17,221 bases of DNA from Oligoflexaceae bacterium (GTDB lineage: Bacteria; Bdellovibrionota_B; Oligoflexia; Oligoflexales; Oligoflexaceae). Positions 8,091 to 14,673 of the stretch are shown here, in pieces; positions within the stretch are counted from its first letter, which is position 1; every line of letters starts with the position of its first letter. Both the position numbers and the translations under genes were made by a program. The notes beneath the pieces are model-generated. The model worked only from the letters and a program-made list of their open reading frames with translations. It made no database searches and was not told where the DNA came from. The stretch covers positions 1 through 17,221 of the forward strand of contig CANJJY010000040.1 in assembly GCA_947474445.1 (NCBI GenBank), given 5' to 3'.

Positions 8091-9274
8091 GGTATTTCTC
8101 CCGACTCGCTTTCTGCGCCTCTCAAGAAAGCCAGCACTTGCTCTTTTTGCTGCTGCCCATCTTTGTATCCGAGCGCCACCAAACGCCTGCAGTAGTTGGG
8201 ATCAAACAGGAGGTAGCTGACGAGGTCGCCCGTATCATCTTCGGAGCCAAGCCCACGGAGGAGATAGCGCACCGCACGCGGCAGCCGGCTAAATTCTTGA
8301 AAGGCTATATCGCTCAAGCGTTGAGAGGGACTGATTTCAAAGCAATCGATGCGGCGCAAGGTATGTTCCTCGCGTTTGTCCTCCGGGATGAGACTCAAGG
8401 TACGATTGATGCGCTTGAGCCGTTCGATATCGCTGGCCGTCCCGTCCATCATGACAGAATTCAGCAGGACACTGAGAATGCGGGCGATGCTCGGGGGACG
8501 GTCCAGATGCGGTTCAACCTGGTCGGTGGGACTGTGCGGCGCATGCTGCACCCCGACGACGATAATCGCATCAGCCTCGAGATGAATCGCCGGGCTGAGA
8601 GGTGCCATATTTCGAAGACAACCATCGCCGAAATACCGATCTCCCACGAGGACGGGAGAGAAAAATAAGGGGATCGCGGCCGAGCCACAGACGTGCTCGA
8701 GACTGATCATCGTCTTTTCGCTGATGCGCCTGGCCCTGTGCCAGGGTTTAAAGGGGGACCCTGCCGCGACGAATGTCACATTTTCAGCCGTCCCATAGTC
8801 GGTAGCGGAGACCGCGAGAGCGTCGAGGAGTCCACCTTGAATATTCTGTTCGATCTTTTTGAAGTCGATATTTTTTCGAAGGAATTCGATCAAAGGGGAT
8901 GTATCCAAGAGGGATTGCGCACGATTTATGTTCAGGGCTCCACCGCCTATCACATCGCTCATCCACTTCCATCCGATCGAACTCAAGGAAGGCAAATCGG
9001 TGCGAAATACATCTTCGAGCCTTATGTCTTCCCAGAATGTCGCCAATCTGCAGCTGGTGGCATGAAAGTCTTCGATGTTGGCGGCAAGGAAAGCGGCGTT
9101 GATGGCGCCGGCACTGACGCCTGTGATGATGCGGAAAGAACTCGAGGCGCCTCCCTCTGCCGCCTGACAGAGTTCGGCCAGCGCTTTCACGACGCCTGCT
9201 TGATACGCTCCGCGTGCGCCGCCTCCCGATAGCACGAGTGCGAGGCGCCTTCTCTCTTTTGTCTGACTCTTCAT
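8087..9274 (-). CDS. Patatin-like phospholipase
   Basis: A 395-residue protein with the patatin catalytic dyad layout. The oxyanion-hole loop is SGGGARGAYQ (residues 16-25), the nucleophile elbow GVSAG carries Ser54 (52-56), and the dyad Asp is D217 in FGDGCLRN. Together these predict a Ser-Asp acyl hydrolase acting on phospholipids or other lipid esters. About 150 C-terminal residues follow the catalytic core, as in many bacterial homologues. There is no signal peptide, so it is probably cytoplasmic or peripheral unless secreted by another route. I chose ATG 9274, 14 bases after the stop of the reductase gene; the longer frame with GTG at 9322 would overlap that gene and adds nothing patatin-like. 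Its ribosome site is weak, so translational coupling to the reductase gene is likely. Confidence 0.92.
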   Translation of the reverse strand: MKSQTKERRRLALVLSGGGARGAYQAGVVKALAELCQAAEGGASSSFRIITGVSAGAINAAFLAANIEDFHATSCRLATFWEDIRLEDVFRTDLPSLSSIGWKWMSDVIGGGALNINRAQSLLDTSPLIEFLRKNIDFKKIEQNIQGGLLDALAVSATDYGTAENVTFVAAGSPFKPWHRARRISEKTMISLEHVCGSAAIPLFFSPVLVGDRYFGDGCLRNMAPLSPAIHLEADAIIVVGVQHAPHSPTDQVEPHLDRPPSIARILSVLLNSVMMDGTASDIERLKRINRTLSLIPEDKREEHTLRRIDCFEISPSQRLSDIAFQEFSRLPRAVRYLLRGLGSEDDTGDLVSYLLFDPNYCRRLVALGYKDGQQQKEQVLAFLRGAESESGEIP

Positions 9275-9288
9275 TATCTGGCTTTCTC

Positions 9289-9849
9289 TCAGCGAGGCGA
9301 AGGTGTCTGCCGCTCGACCCACTCCCCATAGGCCTGCATAAATTTGCGGACGAATTCCCGCGTCGAATCATTGTTCAGCTTGCCCTTGTCGTCAAAAAGC
9401 TGGGCTGCTCCGCCGATATAAGCCTCGGGTTGCTGCATGGTGGGAACGTTTAAGAAGACGAGAGATTGCCGCAGATGGTGGTTTGCACCAAAGCCGCCCA
9501 AGGCGCTGGGAGATACACTCATGACAGCCGCAGGCTTTTTATCCCAAATGCTTTGCCCGTATGGCCGCGAGCCGACGTCGATAGCATTTTTTAATACCGA
9601 GGGAACCGATCGATTGTATTCTGGGGTCACAAACAAAACGCCATCCATTCCCTTCATACGTTCTTTAAATTCTTTCCAAGCGGTCGGGGGATCTTGATCG
9701 AGATCTTGATTATAGAGGGGCATCTGCCCGATCTCAACTATTTCCATGGCCAAGTTTGGGGGCGCCAAAGAGATGAGCTCATGGGCCATTTTTCGGTTCA
9801 ATGATTCTTTCCGGAGACTTCCGACGATCACGGCAATTTTTTTTGTCAT
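9289..9849 (-). CDS. NADPH-dependent FMN reductase (ChrR/YieF-like quinone or azo reductase family)
   Basis: A 186-residue flavodoxin-fold protein. GSLRKESLNRK (10-20) is the phosphate-binding loop for FMN, TPEYNRSVPSVLKNAIDVGSR (75-95) is the hallmark central motif of this family, and SPSALGGFGANHHLR (113-127) is the second conserved flavin-contacting loop. Family members use NAD(P)H to reduce quinones, azo dyes or chromate and are often linked to oxidative stress; the natural substrate here is not known. The ATG has AGAGGA at good spacing, and a TATAAT-containing promoter lies about 75 bases upstream. It is the first gene of a unit with the patatin gene, which starts 14 bases after its stop. 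Confidence 0.93.
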   Translation of the reverse strand: MTKKIAVIVGSLRKESLNRKMAHELISLAPPNLAMEIVEIGQMPLYNQDLDQDPPTAWKEFKERMKGMDGVLFVTPEYNRSVPSVLKNAIDVGSRPYGQSIWDKKPAAVMSVSPSALGGFGANHHLRQSLVFLNVPTMQQPEAYIGGAAQLFDDKGKLNNDSTREFVRKFMQAYGEWVERQTPSPR

Positions 9850-9920
9850 ATCAGTTTTTCCTCTCGTTTCATGGAGCCTTCTTTGCTTAGAGAACAGACG
9901 GATGAAAAAGTTCGCGTCTG

Positions 9921-9948
9921 ATTATAAGCAAGGTTCGAGCTCGGTCCA
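9921..9948 (-). promoter_or_regulatory. Sigma70-like promoter for the reductase-patatin unit
   Basis: On the minus strand a perfect TATAAT (9921-9926) lies 16 bases downstream of TGGACC (9943-9948), a four-of-six match to the -35 box. The implied leader before ATG 9849 is about 65 bases. Confidence 0.5.
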
Positions 9949-10105
9949 TCACTGATTCAGACTTTCATCAGCGGAAGCCTCGAAAAGGTCGCGACTTGCC
10001 TACGTCATGACATTATCGACCAAGCTGGCGCGTGAAAGGACCGGCCGGAATCATTTCTAGTTGGCTTGCATCATTGAGGAAAGAACTCGCGCGGCTCGCG
10101 TTTGC

Positions 10106-11047
10106 TTAGGGAGCGGCTGGCTGCGGTGCAGCAGTCAAGACCTTGACAGTATGCGCCATCACCTGGTTGACCATGTTGCGTGCCGCCTTCTCCGCTGTCT
10201 CAGCCTGTCCGCGATCGTTGACCTTGCTCTGGCTTACCGTGAGAATGCGCGTAGTCTTGCCGTCTTTTATCCAAAACGAGATTTTATTAAAAAGTATATT
10301 GTTCGCATTGTCGGGCGCATCCGCCTTGAGAGAGGAATACACGGCGATCAGGCTAGATGATGTCAGCGGCACGAACTCGCGCGTGATAATCCTCTTGTCG
10401 TCGATGGTCGCCAGACCGAAGCGAACCGAGGTTTCTTCCCGCACCTCGTAAGTGCCGAGGCTCTTGAATCCATCGGCAGGTGTGGCAGCGACTTGGGTTT
10501 CCTTGAGCTTGACTCCATCCTGCGCGAGATCGGAGGTGTTCAGATCAGTTCGTTTAAGCAGTGCTGCTTCGAGCTCGACATCGACGAGGATCGATGTCGC
10601 CATAATGAAATGACTTACTTCATTGATGCTTTCCGACTTGATCACGAGGGGCTCACGAACCGCTCCTCCTGATTGCTGGGCATTTGCTATCAGCTCGGCA
10701 AACAAAGTGGTCGGTTGACCATTGGCGCAGATGACAGCCATCTCGGTGGAAAACTGCGTCAGAGATCTTTCGTCCGCACAGATTCTGCGACCCGCTTGCG
10801 AAAGTTCGACTCCTATCACCTTCTGGACTTCAAGCTTGGATTCTGAAACTCCATCGTCGTCTTCAGCGATCACCATCGTTACCGTTTCAACCGACATATC
10901 ACTGATTTCAGATGACGCCGATACGGTAGAATCGGAAGATTCCATCGCTTCAGATGTCTCATTTTTTTTCAGAGCCTGTTGGCAAGCCACTTGAGAGAGC
11001 GAAGATGTGAAAGCTAGACTCATAAAGATGACGATGGCTATTTTCAT
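10106..11047 (-). CDS. Predicted lipoprotein of unknown function
   Basis: A 313-residue protein I do not recognise. It begins MKIAIVIFMSLAFTSSLSQVAC: a Lys, a hydrophobic core and a Cys at position 22, which reads as a lipoprotein signal. The lipobox (Q-V-A-C) is off-consensus at -3, so plain Sec secretion is also possible. After residue 22 comes a Ser/Glu/Asp-rich low-complexity linker to about residue 75, then a mixed alpha/beta-like region without cysteine motifs I can name, ending in an Ala/Pro tail (TAAPQPAAP). I chose ATG 11047 because GGGGAAG lies just upstream and the signal starts there; a longer frame from 11098 would bury the signal peptide. It appears to be a single-gene unit. Gram-negative periplasmic or outer-membrane location is inferred. 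Confidence 0.8.
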   Translation of the reverse strand: MKIAIVIFMSLAFTSSLSQVACQQALKKNETSEAMESSDSTVSASSEISDMSVETVTMVIAEDDDGVSESKLEVQKVIGVELSQAGRRICADERSLTQFSTEMAVICANGQPTTLFAELIANAQQSGGAVREPLVIKSESINEVSHFIMATSILVDVELEAALLKRTDLNTSDLAQDGVKLKETQVAATPADGFKSLGTYEVREETSVRFGLATIDDKRIITREFVPLTSSSLIAVYSSLKADAPDNANNILFNKISFWIKDGKTTRILTVSQSKVNDRGQAETAEKAARNMVNQVMAHTVKVLTAAPQPAAP

Positions 11048-11439
11048 CGTTCTTCCCCAATGTGAGATGCGTTGATGATGGAGTTTGATGTTCCACACTC
11101 TTTAAACTTGATGTCATCTGCGTATCGACATCATTGCAAGGTCAAGACCACATCATAAGTATATGTCTTTGCTCTTAAATAATGCTTTCCCAAGTGACAA
11201 GACGAACGAGACCTGCGCTTGAGGCGCGATTGAACTTTTTCTAAGCTGCCAAAATTCAAGGGCTCATTTCTTCCGCTTAAAGAAAAGGCGCCGCAAAGCT
11301 CTCTCATGACGACTCACTAGCGCAAAATGTTCAATTCTTATTGATCGCTTATCGCAAAACCCAAGCGAGGGTCACAGCTACCAGAGCCATGCGTTCACAC
11401 ATCAGATCTCAAGGAAGTGAATGAGGAGGAGGATGGCCC
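11048..11439. other. Gene-free stretch upstream of the lipoprotein gene
   Basis: About 390 bases between the lipoprotein start and the terminator of RNA copy 1. I see no credible coding frame or structured element. It presumably holds the lipoprotein promoter; a minus-strand box resembling TATACT/TATGAT lies around 11152-11164, with no good -35 partner. Confidence 0.4.
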
Positions 11440-11483
11440 AAAAAGGTGCTGCCTCTTCCGATGAATCAACGGAAGAGGCAGCA
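11440..11483 (-). terminator. Intrinsic terminator of RNA copy 1
   Basis: TGCTGCCTCTTCCG (11447-11460) pairs perfectly over 14 bp with CGGAAGAGGCAGCA (11470-11483), and the minus-strand product ends in five T after a short CC spacer. The plus-strand exit has no T-run, which fixes the direction. Confidence 0.9.
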
Positions 11484-11649
11484 GTTAACTCTCATGGGAT
11501 TTCTGCGCACCCGGGGGGCCTGGTGCCTAGCGTCGTGCCTTCATTTGCAGGGAAGACACTAGCGCCTGAACTTCTTCACCACGCTATACCCTAGTATTAC
11601 AAGTTGCGTGCCCTCTCCCCTAAGGGGCTGAGCACAGTCGCTAGTGCTC
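11440..11649 (-). ncRNA. Structured RNA, copy 1 of a tandem pair, family not recognised
   Basis: Transcribed right to left, this element has the same plan as the copy at 11933-12130. P1 pairs GTGCTC with GGGCAC (11630-11635 with 11608-11613). An invariant block follows (TATTACAAGTTGCGTGCC as written on plus, 11595-11612). P2 pairs TAGCGT-g-GTG with CAC-g-ACGCTA (11577-11586 with 11528-11537). P3 pairs GCACC with GGTGC (11522-11526 with 11507-11511). A near-invariant tail (GCAGAAATCCCATGAGA) follows, then a 14-bp terminator. The 11630-11635 strand can alternatively pair with 11644-11649, so a two-state fold is possible. CACTAGCG/CGCTAGTG (11639-11646, 11557-11564) is another long-range pair. 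The 5' end is not defined. It could be a trans-acting RNA or a terminating leader; no coding frame follows closely. Confidence 0.7.
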
Positions 11650-11709
11650 GGAAATCATTGCAAGCTTTGGCTGGGGGCATCGTCAGCTTTTGCTTTCCTA
11701 TCGAGTTTT

Positions 11710-11778
11710 TCATCGTGTTGCTAGCAATTGACTTTCCATATAAATAACCGATATAAAAGGCAAATCAAGGAAAGGCAT
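11710..11778 (-). CDS. Possible 22-residue peptide between the two RNA copies
   Basis: A short frame starts ATGCCTTTCCTTGATTTGCC and encodes a mostly hydrophobic peptide beginning MPFLDLPFISVIYMES and ending LLATR. What makes it stand out is AAAGGAGG placed eight bases before the ATG, one of the best ribosome sites in the window. It lies in the roughly 280 bases separating the two structured RNAs, upstream of copy 1 in the same direction. A weak promoter-like pair, TCGACA (11888-11893) and CATAAT (11867-11872), lies upstream with a short 15-base spacer. It could be a leader peptide, a toxin-like small membrane peptide, or chance. Only the strength of the ribosome site supports it. Confidence 0.3.
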   Translation of the reverse strand: MPFLDLPFISVIYMESQLLATR

Positions 11779-11932
11779 CAGTAAATCCTCCTTTAAAGAC
11801 TTAACAGAAGCCCTATCTTTCCGATTTAAAAAGAAAATCGCCGCACGTGATCAGGGTAGTGCTTGAATTATGGAGAGTCTTGCGCGATGTCGAGGAGAGT
11901 TGAGTTTTGAAAGAAGACAGCGTTTGTTCCTC

Positions 11933-11975
11933 AAAAAAAGTGCTGCCCCCACTGCTTTTAAACAGTGAGGGCAGC
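11933..11975 (-). terminator. Intrinsic terminator of RNA copy 2
   Basis: GCTGCCCCCACTG (11942-11954) pairs with CAGTGAGGGCAGC (11963-11975). The single non-Watson-Crick position is a U-G wobble in minus-strand RNA but a C-A mismatch in plus-strand RNA. The minus-strand transcript continues into seven T. Both facts give the direction. Confidence 0.9.
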
Positions 11976-12130
11976 GAAAAGTCTCATGGGATCTCTGCGC
12001 ACCCGGGGGAAGTGCTAGCGTTGTTACCTCAGTTCTTTTCGAACTAGGCGTCTCAATCGTTGGATTCACTCCCATCGATGTCGACAACGCTATGTCCTCT
12101 TATTACAAGTTGCGTGCCTATCGCTGGCAC
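11933..12130 (-). ncRNA. Structured RNA, copy 2 of a tandem pair, family not recognised
   Basis: Same architecture as copy 1 but largely different in sequence outside two blocks. P1 pairs GTGCC with GGCAC (12126-12130 with 12114-12118). The 18-base block at 12101-12118 is identical to copy 1. P2 pairs TAGCGTTGT with ACAACGCTA over nine perfect pairs (12084-12092 with 12016-12024); the mismatch seen in copy 1 is repaired here. P3 pairs GCAC with GTGC (12012-12015 with 11999-12002). The tail block GCAGAGATCCCATGAGA differs from copy 1 by one base. The terminator stem uses different bases. Conserved pairing with changed bases is the signature of a functional RNA rather than a recent DNA duplication. 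Function is unknown. The 5' end is approximate. Confidence 0.7.
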
Positions 12131-12213
12131 CGTCGGGAGCAGGGCGTAGACCCTAGTAATTATTGAAGTTTGAGCGCATTTATACGGCACATCATGATAG
12201 GCCATTGTCGAAA

Positions 12214-12244
12214 CCCATCGATTTCAGCTTTGCCGATCGATGGG
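12214..12244 (-). terminator. 9-bp hairpin upstream of RNA copy 2; possible end of the GCS2 transcript
   Basis: CCCATCGAT (12214-12222) and ATCGATGGG (12236-12244) form a perfect stem. The minus-strand tail is TTTCG, so termination is weak on sequence alone. It lies about 150 bases after the GCS2 stop and before the RNA locus. The rest of 12134-12395 holds nothing I can name; the promoter of RNA copy 2 must lie here or just downstream. Confidence 0.4.
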
Positions 12245-12395
12245 TAAGGTACGAGTAAAACGCGGCATTTTCCTAAGAAACACCCCTCGTCCACCCTGTT
12301 TGTTCGTCAACGCTGACCCTATCTCACTGTATTTATAGAGCATAGCGAGTAATCGATAGGCGAACTGTTTAATTTTTGGAGGGTTTTACACTCTT

Positions 12396-13862
12396 TCACA
12401 CCTTCCATGTATGCACAGGTCGCCCGGATTCCTGCCCTTCGAAGTAAGTCTGCGTCAAAGCTTTAAAGTCCCGTCCATGAGCCGCGATCCACTGTCTTTG
12501 CCAAGCCGCTCCGGTCCCCAGATGGGTCACGCGTTCTTCTATGATCTCTCCGAGGTAATAATCGATCGCGTCGCGGCTGACTCCGAGCTGCAGAAGACCC
12601 TGGCGCGCGGCAGGGAGGAGTCTTTCCAAAATCAGATTCTGAAGCAACCCTTTGCCCCAGGATCCCCACGTGACCTTAGCCTTGAGGCCATCGCGTGCCG
12701 CCGCATAGAAATTATCTCGCGCATCGGTGAAGGGCATGAAACGATGCGCAACAGGAATTTCTTGCGCCAGGGTGTGACACAGCCCGAGGACAAAAGCGAG
12801 ATTGGCGACCATATCGTCGATGGTGGGCCCGGCACTCATCACGCGATGCTCGACGCGAAGGCTCGGTTGCCCGTCGAGACCGAAGCCGACGACCGGCCGA
12901 TTCCAGCGCCAAATCGTGCTATTTTGTAAGCCGATGTGATGAAAGTCCTCAGCTGGGCGAGATGAAGCGATCGGCAAAAGGACCGGATACCCATGGGCAT
13001 TCTCGAGAAACAACTCGAGCACACTGTCTTGAACGTACTCTGCACCAAAAGTGACCCGCTGCTGCCGCGTCCCATCGAGAAGAGCGCAACCAGGGAGGCA
13101 CACCGCTTGTTCAAAGAGGGGAATCCTGGTGTCGTCCCACAGATCGCAACCGAAGAGAAAGGGTGCGTTGGCGGCGATCGCCACCGAAGCCGCCGAGCTC
13201 AAGATAGAAGCGTTGAAAGTCTCTGTCAGCAGCTCATAAGGCGGTTGCAGGTGGACCTGAAAGGATGTGGTCGCGGCTTCGAGCATGATGTCGTGGTGTA
13301 CCGCCTGCAGATGATCGCGTCCCCGTATGTTGAGGTGCATAGGTTGACCGCGACGGAGGCTGAGCACAAAGGTGTTGAGCGCATGATAGCGCTCTGAATC
13401 GGACATGCGGTCCATGCCGAGCATCGCATCGCGCAAAGTCGGCAAGGTGCCGATGGTCAACATATGGCCATCGATCTTCTGCATGTGCCCCTGAATGGTT
13501 TGCCACGTCTTTTTCAAGGTATGCGCGACGCTTTCGAGGCAGGAGGCGCCCACCAGCGCGGGTTCGGCATTGATCTCGGCGTTGTACTGGGAGAGCTCAG
13601 GGACCACCCTGCGATCAGACATGGCTGCGATAAAGCGCTTATTCTCAGGGAGCGGACTGAAGTTCTGGTCGACCAGCCACGTTTCCAGTTCCAGCCCTAT
13701 CGTATAGCCATCGCGGCAGTGGGCGAATCGTTCCTCTTGAAACCATCTCATAAGAAGAGCGGTTTCCTCCCGCAGATGGCGCAGAAACTCATGCATGTCT
13801 TCAGTCGTGTCGGCGGCTCTATGAATCTCTTGACCCATGTCAGTGACCCCATTTTCTGGCAT
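12396..13862 (-). CDS. GCS2-family glutamate-cysteine ligase-like carboxylate-amine ligase
   Basis: A 488-residue protein of the glutamate-cysteine ligase type 2 family. GLELETWLVD (56-65) and SQYNAEINAEP (91-101) match the acidic, metal-ATP-binding motifs of this fold, and MHLNIRGRDH and the Arg-rich SLRVEHRVMSAGP further on fit the conserved core. The reaction would be ATP-dependent joining of a glutamate carboxylate to an amine, for glutathione-type thiols if the substrate is cysteine. Many family members (YbdK-like) have only weak ligase activity and no settled role, so I give no symbol. It is longer than YbdK. No partner such as a glutathione synthetase or ATP-grasp protein is next to it. 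ATG 13862 lacks a good ribosome site; Met9 has GGGG upstream and is an alternative. Confidence 0.8.
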   Translation of the reverse strand: MPENGVTDMGQEIHRAADTTEDMHEFLRHLREETALLMRWFQEERFAHCRDGYTIGLELETWLVDQNFSPLPENKRFIAAMSDRRVVPELSQYNAEINAEPALVGASCLESVAHTLKKTWQTIQGHMQKIDGHMLTIGTLPTLRDAMLGMDRMSDSERYHALNTFVLSLRRGQPMHLNIRGRDHLQAVHHDIMLEAATTSFQVHLQPPYELLTETFNASILSSAASVAIAANAPFLFGCDLWDDTRIPLFEQAVCLPGCALLDGTRQQRVTFGAEYVQDSVLELFLENAHGYPVLLPIASSRPAEDFHHIGLQNSTIWRWNRPVVGFGLDGQPSLRVEHRVMSAGPTIDDMVANLAFVLGLCHTLAQEIPVAHRFMPFTDARDNFYAAARDGLKAKVTWGSWGKGLLQNLILERLLPAARQGLLQLGVSRDAIDYYLGEIIEERVTHLGTGAAWQRQWIAAHGRDFKALTQTYFEGQESGRPVHTWKV

Positions 13863-13949
13863 ATGATGCTTGTCGAAAGGATGGGCTCGTCCATGGAAAG
13901 GAGCGAGCCAGTGTTGGGGTTTGCAAAGCTAATGCCAGACAGAAGCAAA

Positions 13950-13987
13950 CCGGGGTCGATGCGCTGTTGACTTCGCATCGACCCCGG
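13950..13987. terminator. 14-bp perfect hairpin, likely original terminator of the ShKT-lipoprotein gene
   Basis: CCGGGGTCGATGCG (13950-13963) pairs perfectly with CGCATCGACCCCGG (13974-13987) around a 10-base loop. The plus side exits into CATTTTT, the minus side into TTTGCTTCT. No plus-strand gene ends here. If the adjacent 120-bp MITE is removed, the stem lies about 45 bases after the stop of the minus-strand lipoprotein gene, a normal terminator distance. Confidence 0.55.
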
Positions 13988-13998
13988 CATTTTTACTA

Positions 13999-14118
13999 GA
14001 GCCTGTCTCAAAAAGGGGATATCAAGGCGCGCGGAAGAAAAAAACCGGAGTTTACATCCGGTAAATGAGGATTTTTTTCTGACAAGCAACGAAGAGATCG
14101 CCTTTTTGAGACAGGTTC
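13999..14118. mobile_element. 120-bp MITE with 18-bp terminal inverted repeats and TA target duplication
   Basis: The ends are GAGCCTGTCTCAAAAAGG (13999-14016) and, reversed, GAACCTGTCTCAAAAAGG (14101-14118), matching at 17 of 18. Similarity continues inward imperfectly for several bases. Both ends are flanked by TA (13997-13998 and 14119-14120), the duplication made by IS630/Tc1-mariner type transposases. There is no coding capacity, so it must be moved in trans. Its centre is itself palindromic: AGAAAAAAA/TTTTTTTCT encloses an ACCGGA/TCCGGT hairpin, so the whole element can fold as one long structure. No parent transposase is in the window. Confidence 0.75.
14038..14062 (-). terminator. Intrinsic terminator carried inside the MITE
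   Basis: ACCGGA (14044-14049) and TCCGGT (14057-14062) form a short stem; in minus-strand RNA it runs straight into seven U (A-run 14038-14044). It would end transcripts from the lipoprotein gene upstream. On the plus strand a T-run also follows, but about ten bases after the stem. Confidence 0.55.
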
Positions 14119-14152
14119 TACTTGTTGGAACGAACGAGAGGCGACTCACACC

Positions 14153-14629
14153 TTAGCGAACGAGCAGGCACGAAACATTGTTTTCCCAGCCCCAGAGGCG
14201 GCCCATCGAATCGCGAGTGAAACGCTGGTTGAGGTTTTTGCAAATGGGGTAGCGGCGCCCATCGACGATCGCATACTGAGCCGGATAGGTCACCACCTTG
14301 CCTAAACCGCTGCAGCTTTGGCTGCAATGCGTGCGCATATAAGAAGGATTGCGTGAGCACTCACCGCGCGCTGCCCAAGCGGGACAGTTGGTATCGAGAT
14401 CTTGGTTATAGATGATACCGTTGTTGGCGCAAGCATTGGGACAGCTACGGATCATATAGTTGGGATTGTTGCGGCACTCACCGATCGAAGCCCAGTAGGC
14501 ACAATTTGAATTCACATCGAGGTAGCGAGCGGCGGCGAGTTCAGAGGTATCGTCTTTTTGACGACAGGCCGAAGCGCTCAAAATCATCGTGATGAGGAGA
14601 AAAATGGTCTTGAAAAGAGTCGTCTTCAT
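14153..14629 (-). CDS. Small lipoprotein with two ShKT-like modules
   Basis: A 158-residue predicted lipoprotein. MKTTLFKTIFLLITMILSASAC gives a signal with Cys22 as lipidation site. Two tandem modules follow: residues 38-70 (D-V-N-S-N-C43, YWASIGEC52, NNPNYM, C63, C67) and 77-109 (D-L-D-T-N-C82, AWAARGEC91, RNPSYM, C102, C106). The D-x(4)-C-x(2)-WA-x(2)-GEC-x(2)-NPxYM-x(3)-C-x(3)-C pattern is that of the ShKT domain, first known from sea anemone potassium-channel toxin and common in animal and plant secreted enzymes. Each module keeps cysteines 2-5 but lacks the first and sixth. A C-terminal part (C130, C154) could form another disulfide. ShKT modules usually serve in extracellular binding; a role as a surface binding protein is inference. 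A MITE lies 34 bases after its stop. Confidence 0.85.
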   Translation of the reverse strand: MKTTLFKTIFLLITMILSASACRQKDDTSELAAARYLDVNSNCAYWASIGECRNNPNYMIRSCPNACANNGIIYNQDLDTNCPAWAARGECSRNPSYMRTHCSQSCSGLGKVVTYPAQYAIVDGRRYPICKNLNQRFTRDSMGRLWGWENNVSCLLVR

Positions 14630-14673
14630 GTGATCATCCCAACCTTAATAGTTATCGTTCCAAATCTTTCGTG

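Noticed and set aside
11270..11330. Possible third, decayed RNA copy (CGCTAG then CATGAGAG on the minus strand)
   Set aside because: Only two short words match, the spacing is wrong and neither invariant block is present.
11851..12087. A 78-codon minus-strand frame
   Set aside because: It lies across RNA copy 2 and its terminator, has no similarity I recognise, and its codons track the RNA structure.
11440..12130. Possible c-di-GMP (GEMM-I) riboswitch, because the invariant block contains GGCACGCA
   Set aside because: The other GEMM-I core elements (a GACGCAAAGCC-like segment and the tetraloop-receptor arms) are missing, and no coding gene follows directly.
11440..12130. Possible 6S RNA pair
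   Set aside because: 6S RNA has paired 5' and 3' ends around one large central bubble; here there are three separate stems and an intrinsic terminator.
13748..14149. Minus-strand frame of 133 codons upstream of the GCS2 start
   Set aside because: It runs through the MITE, the 14-bp hairpin and the N-terminal part of the GCS2 gene in another frame; no domain seen.
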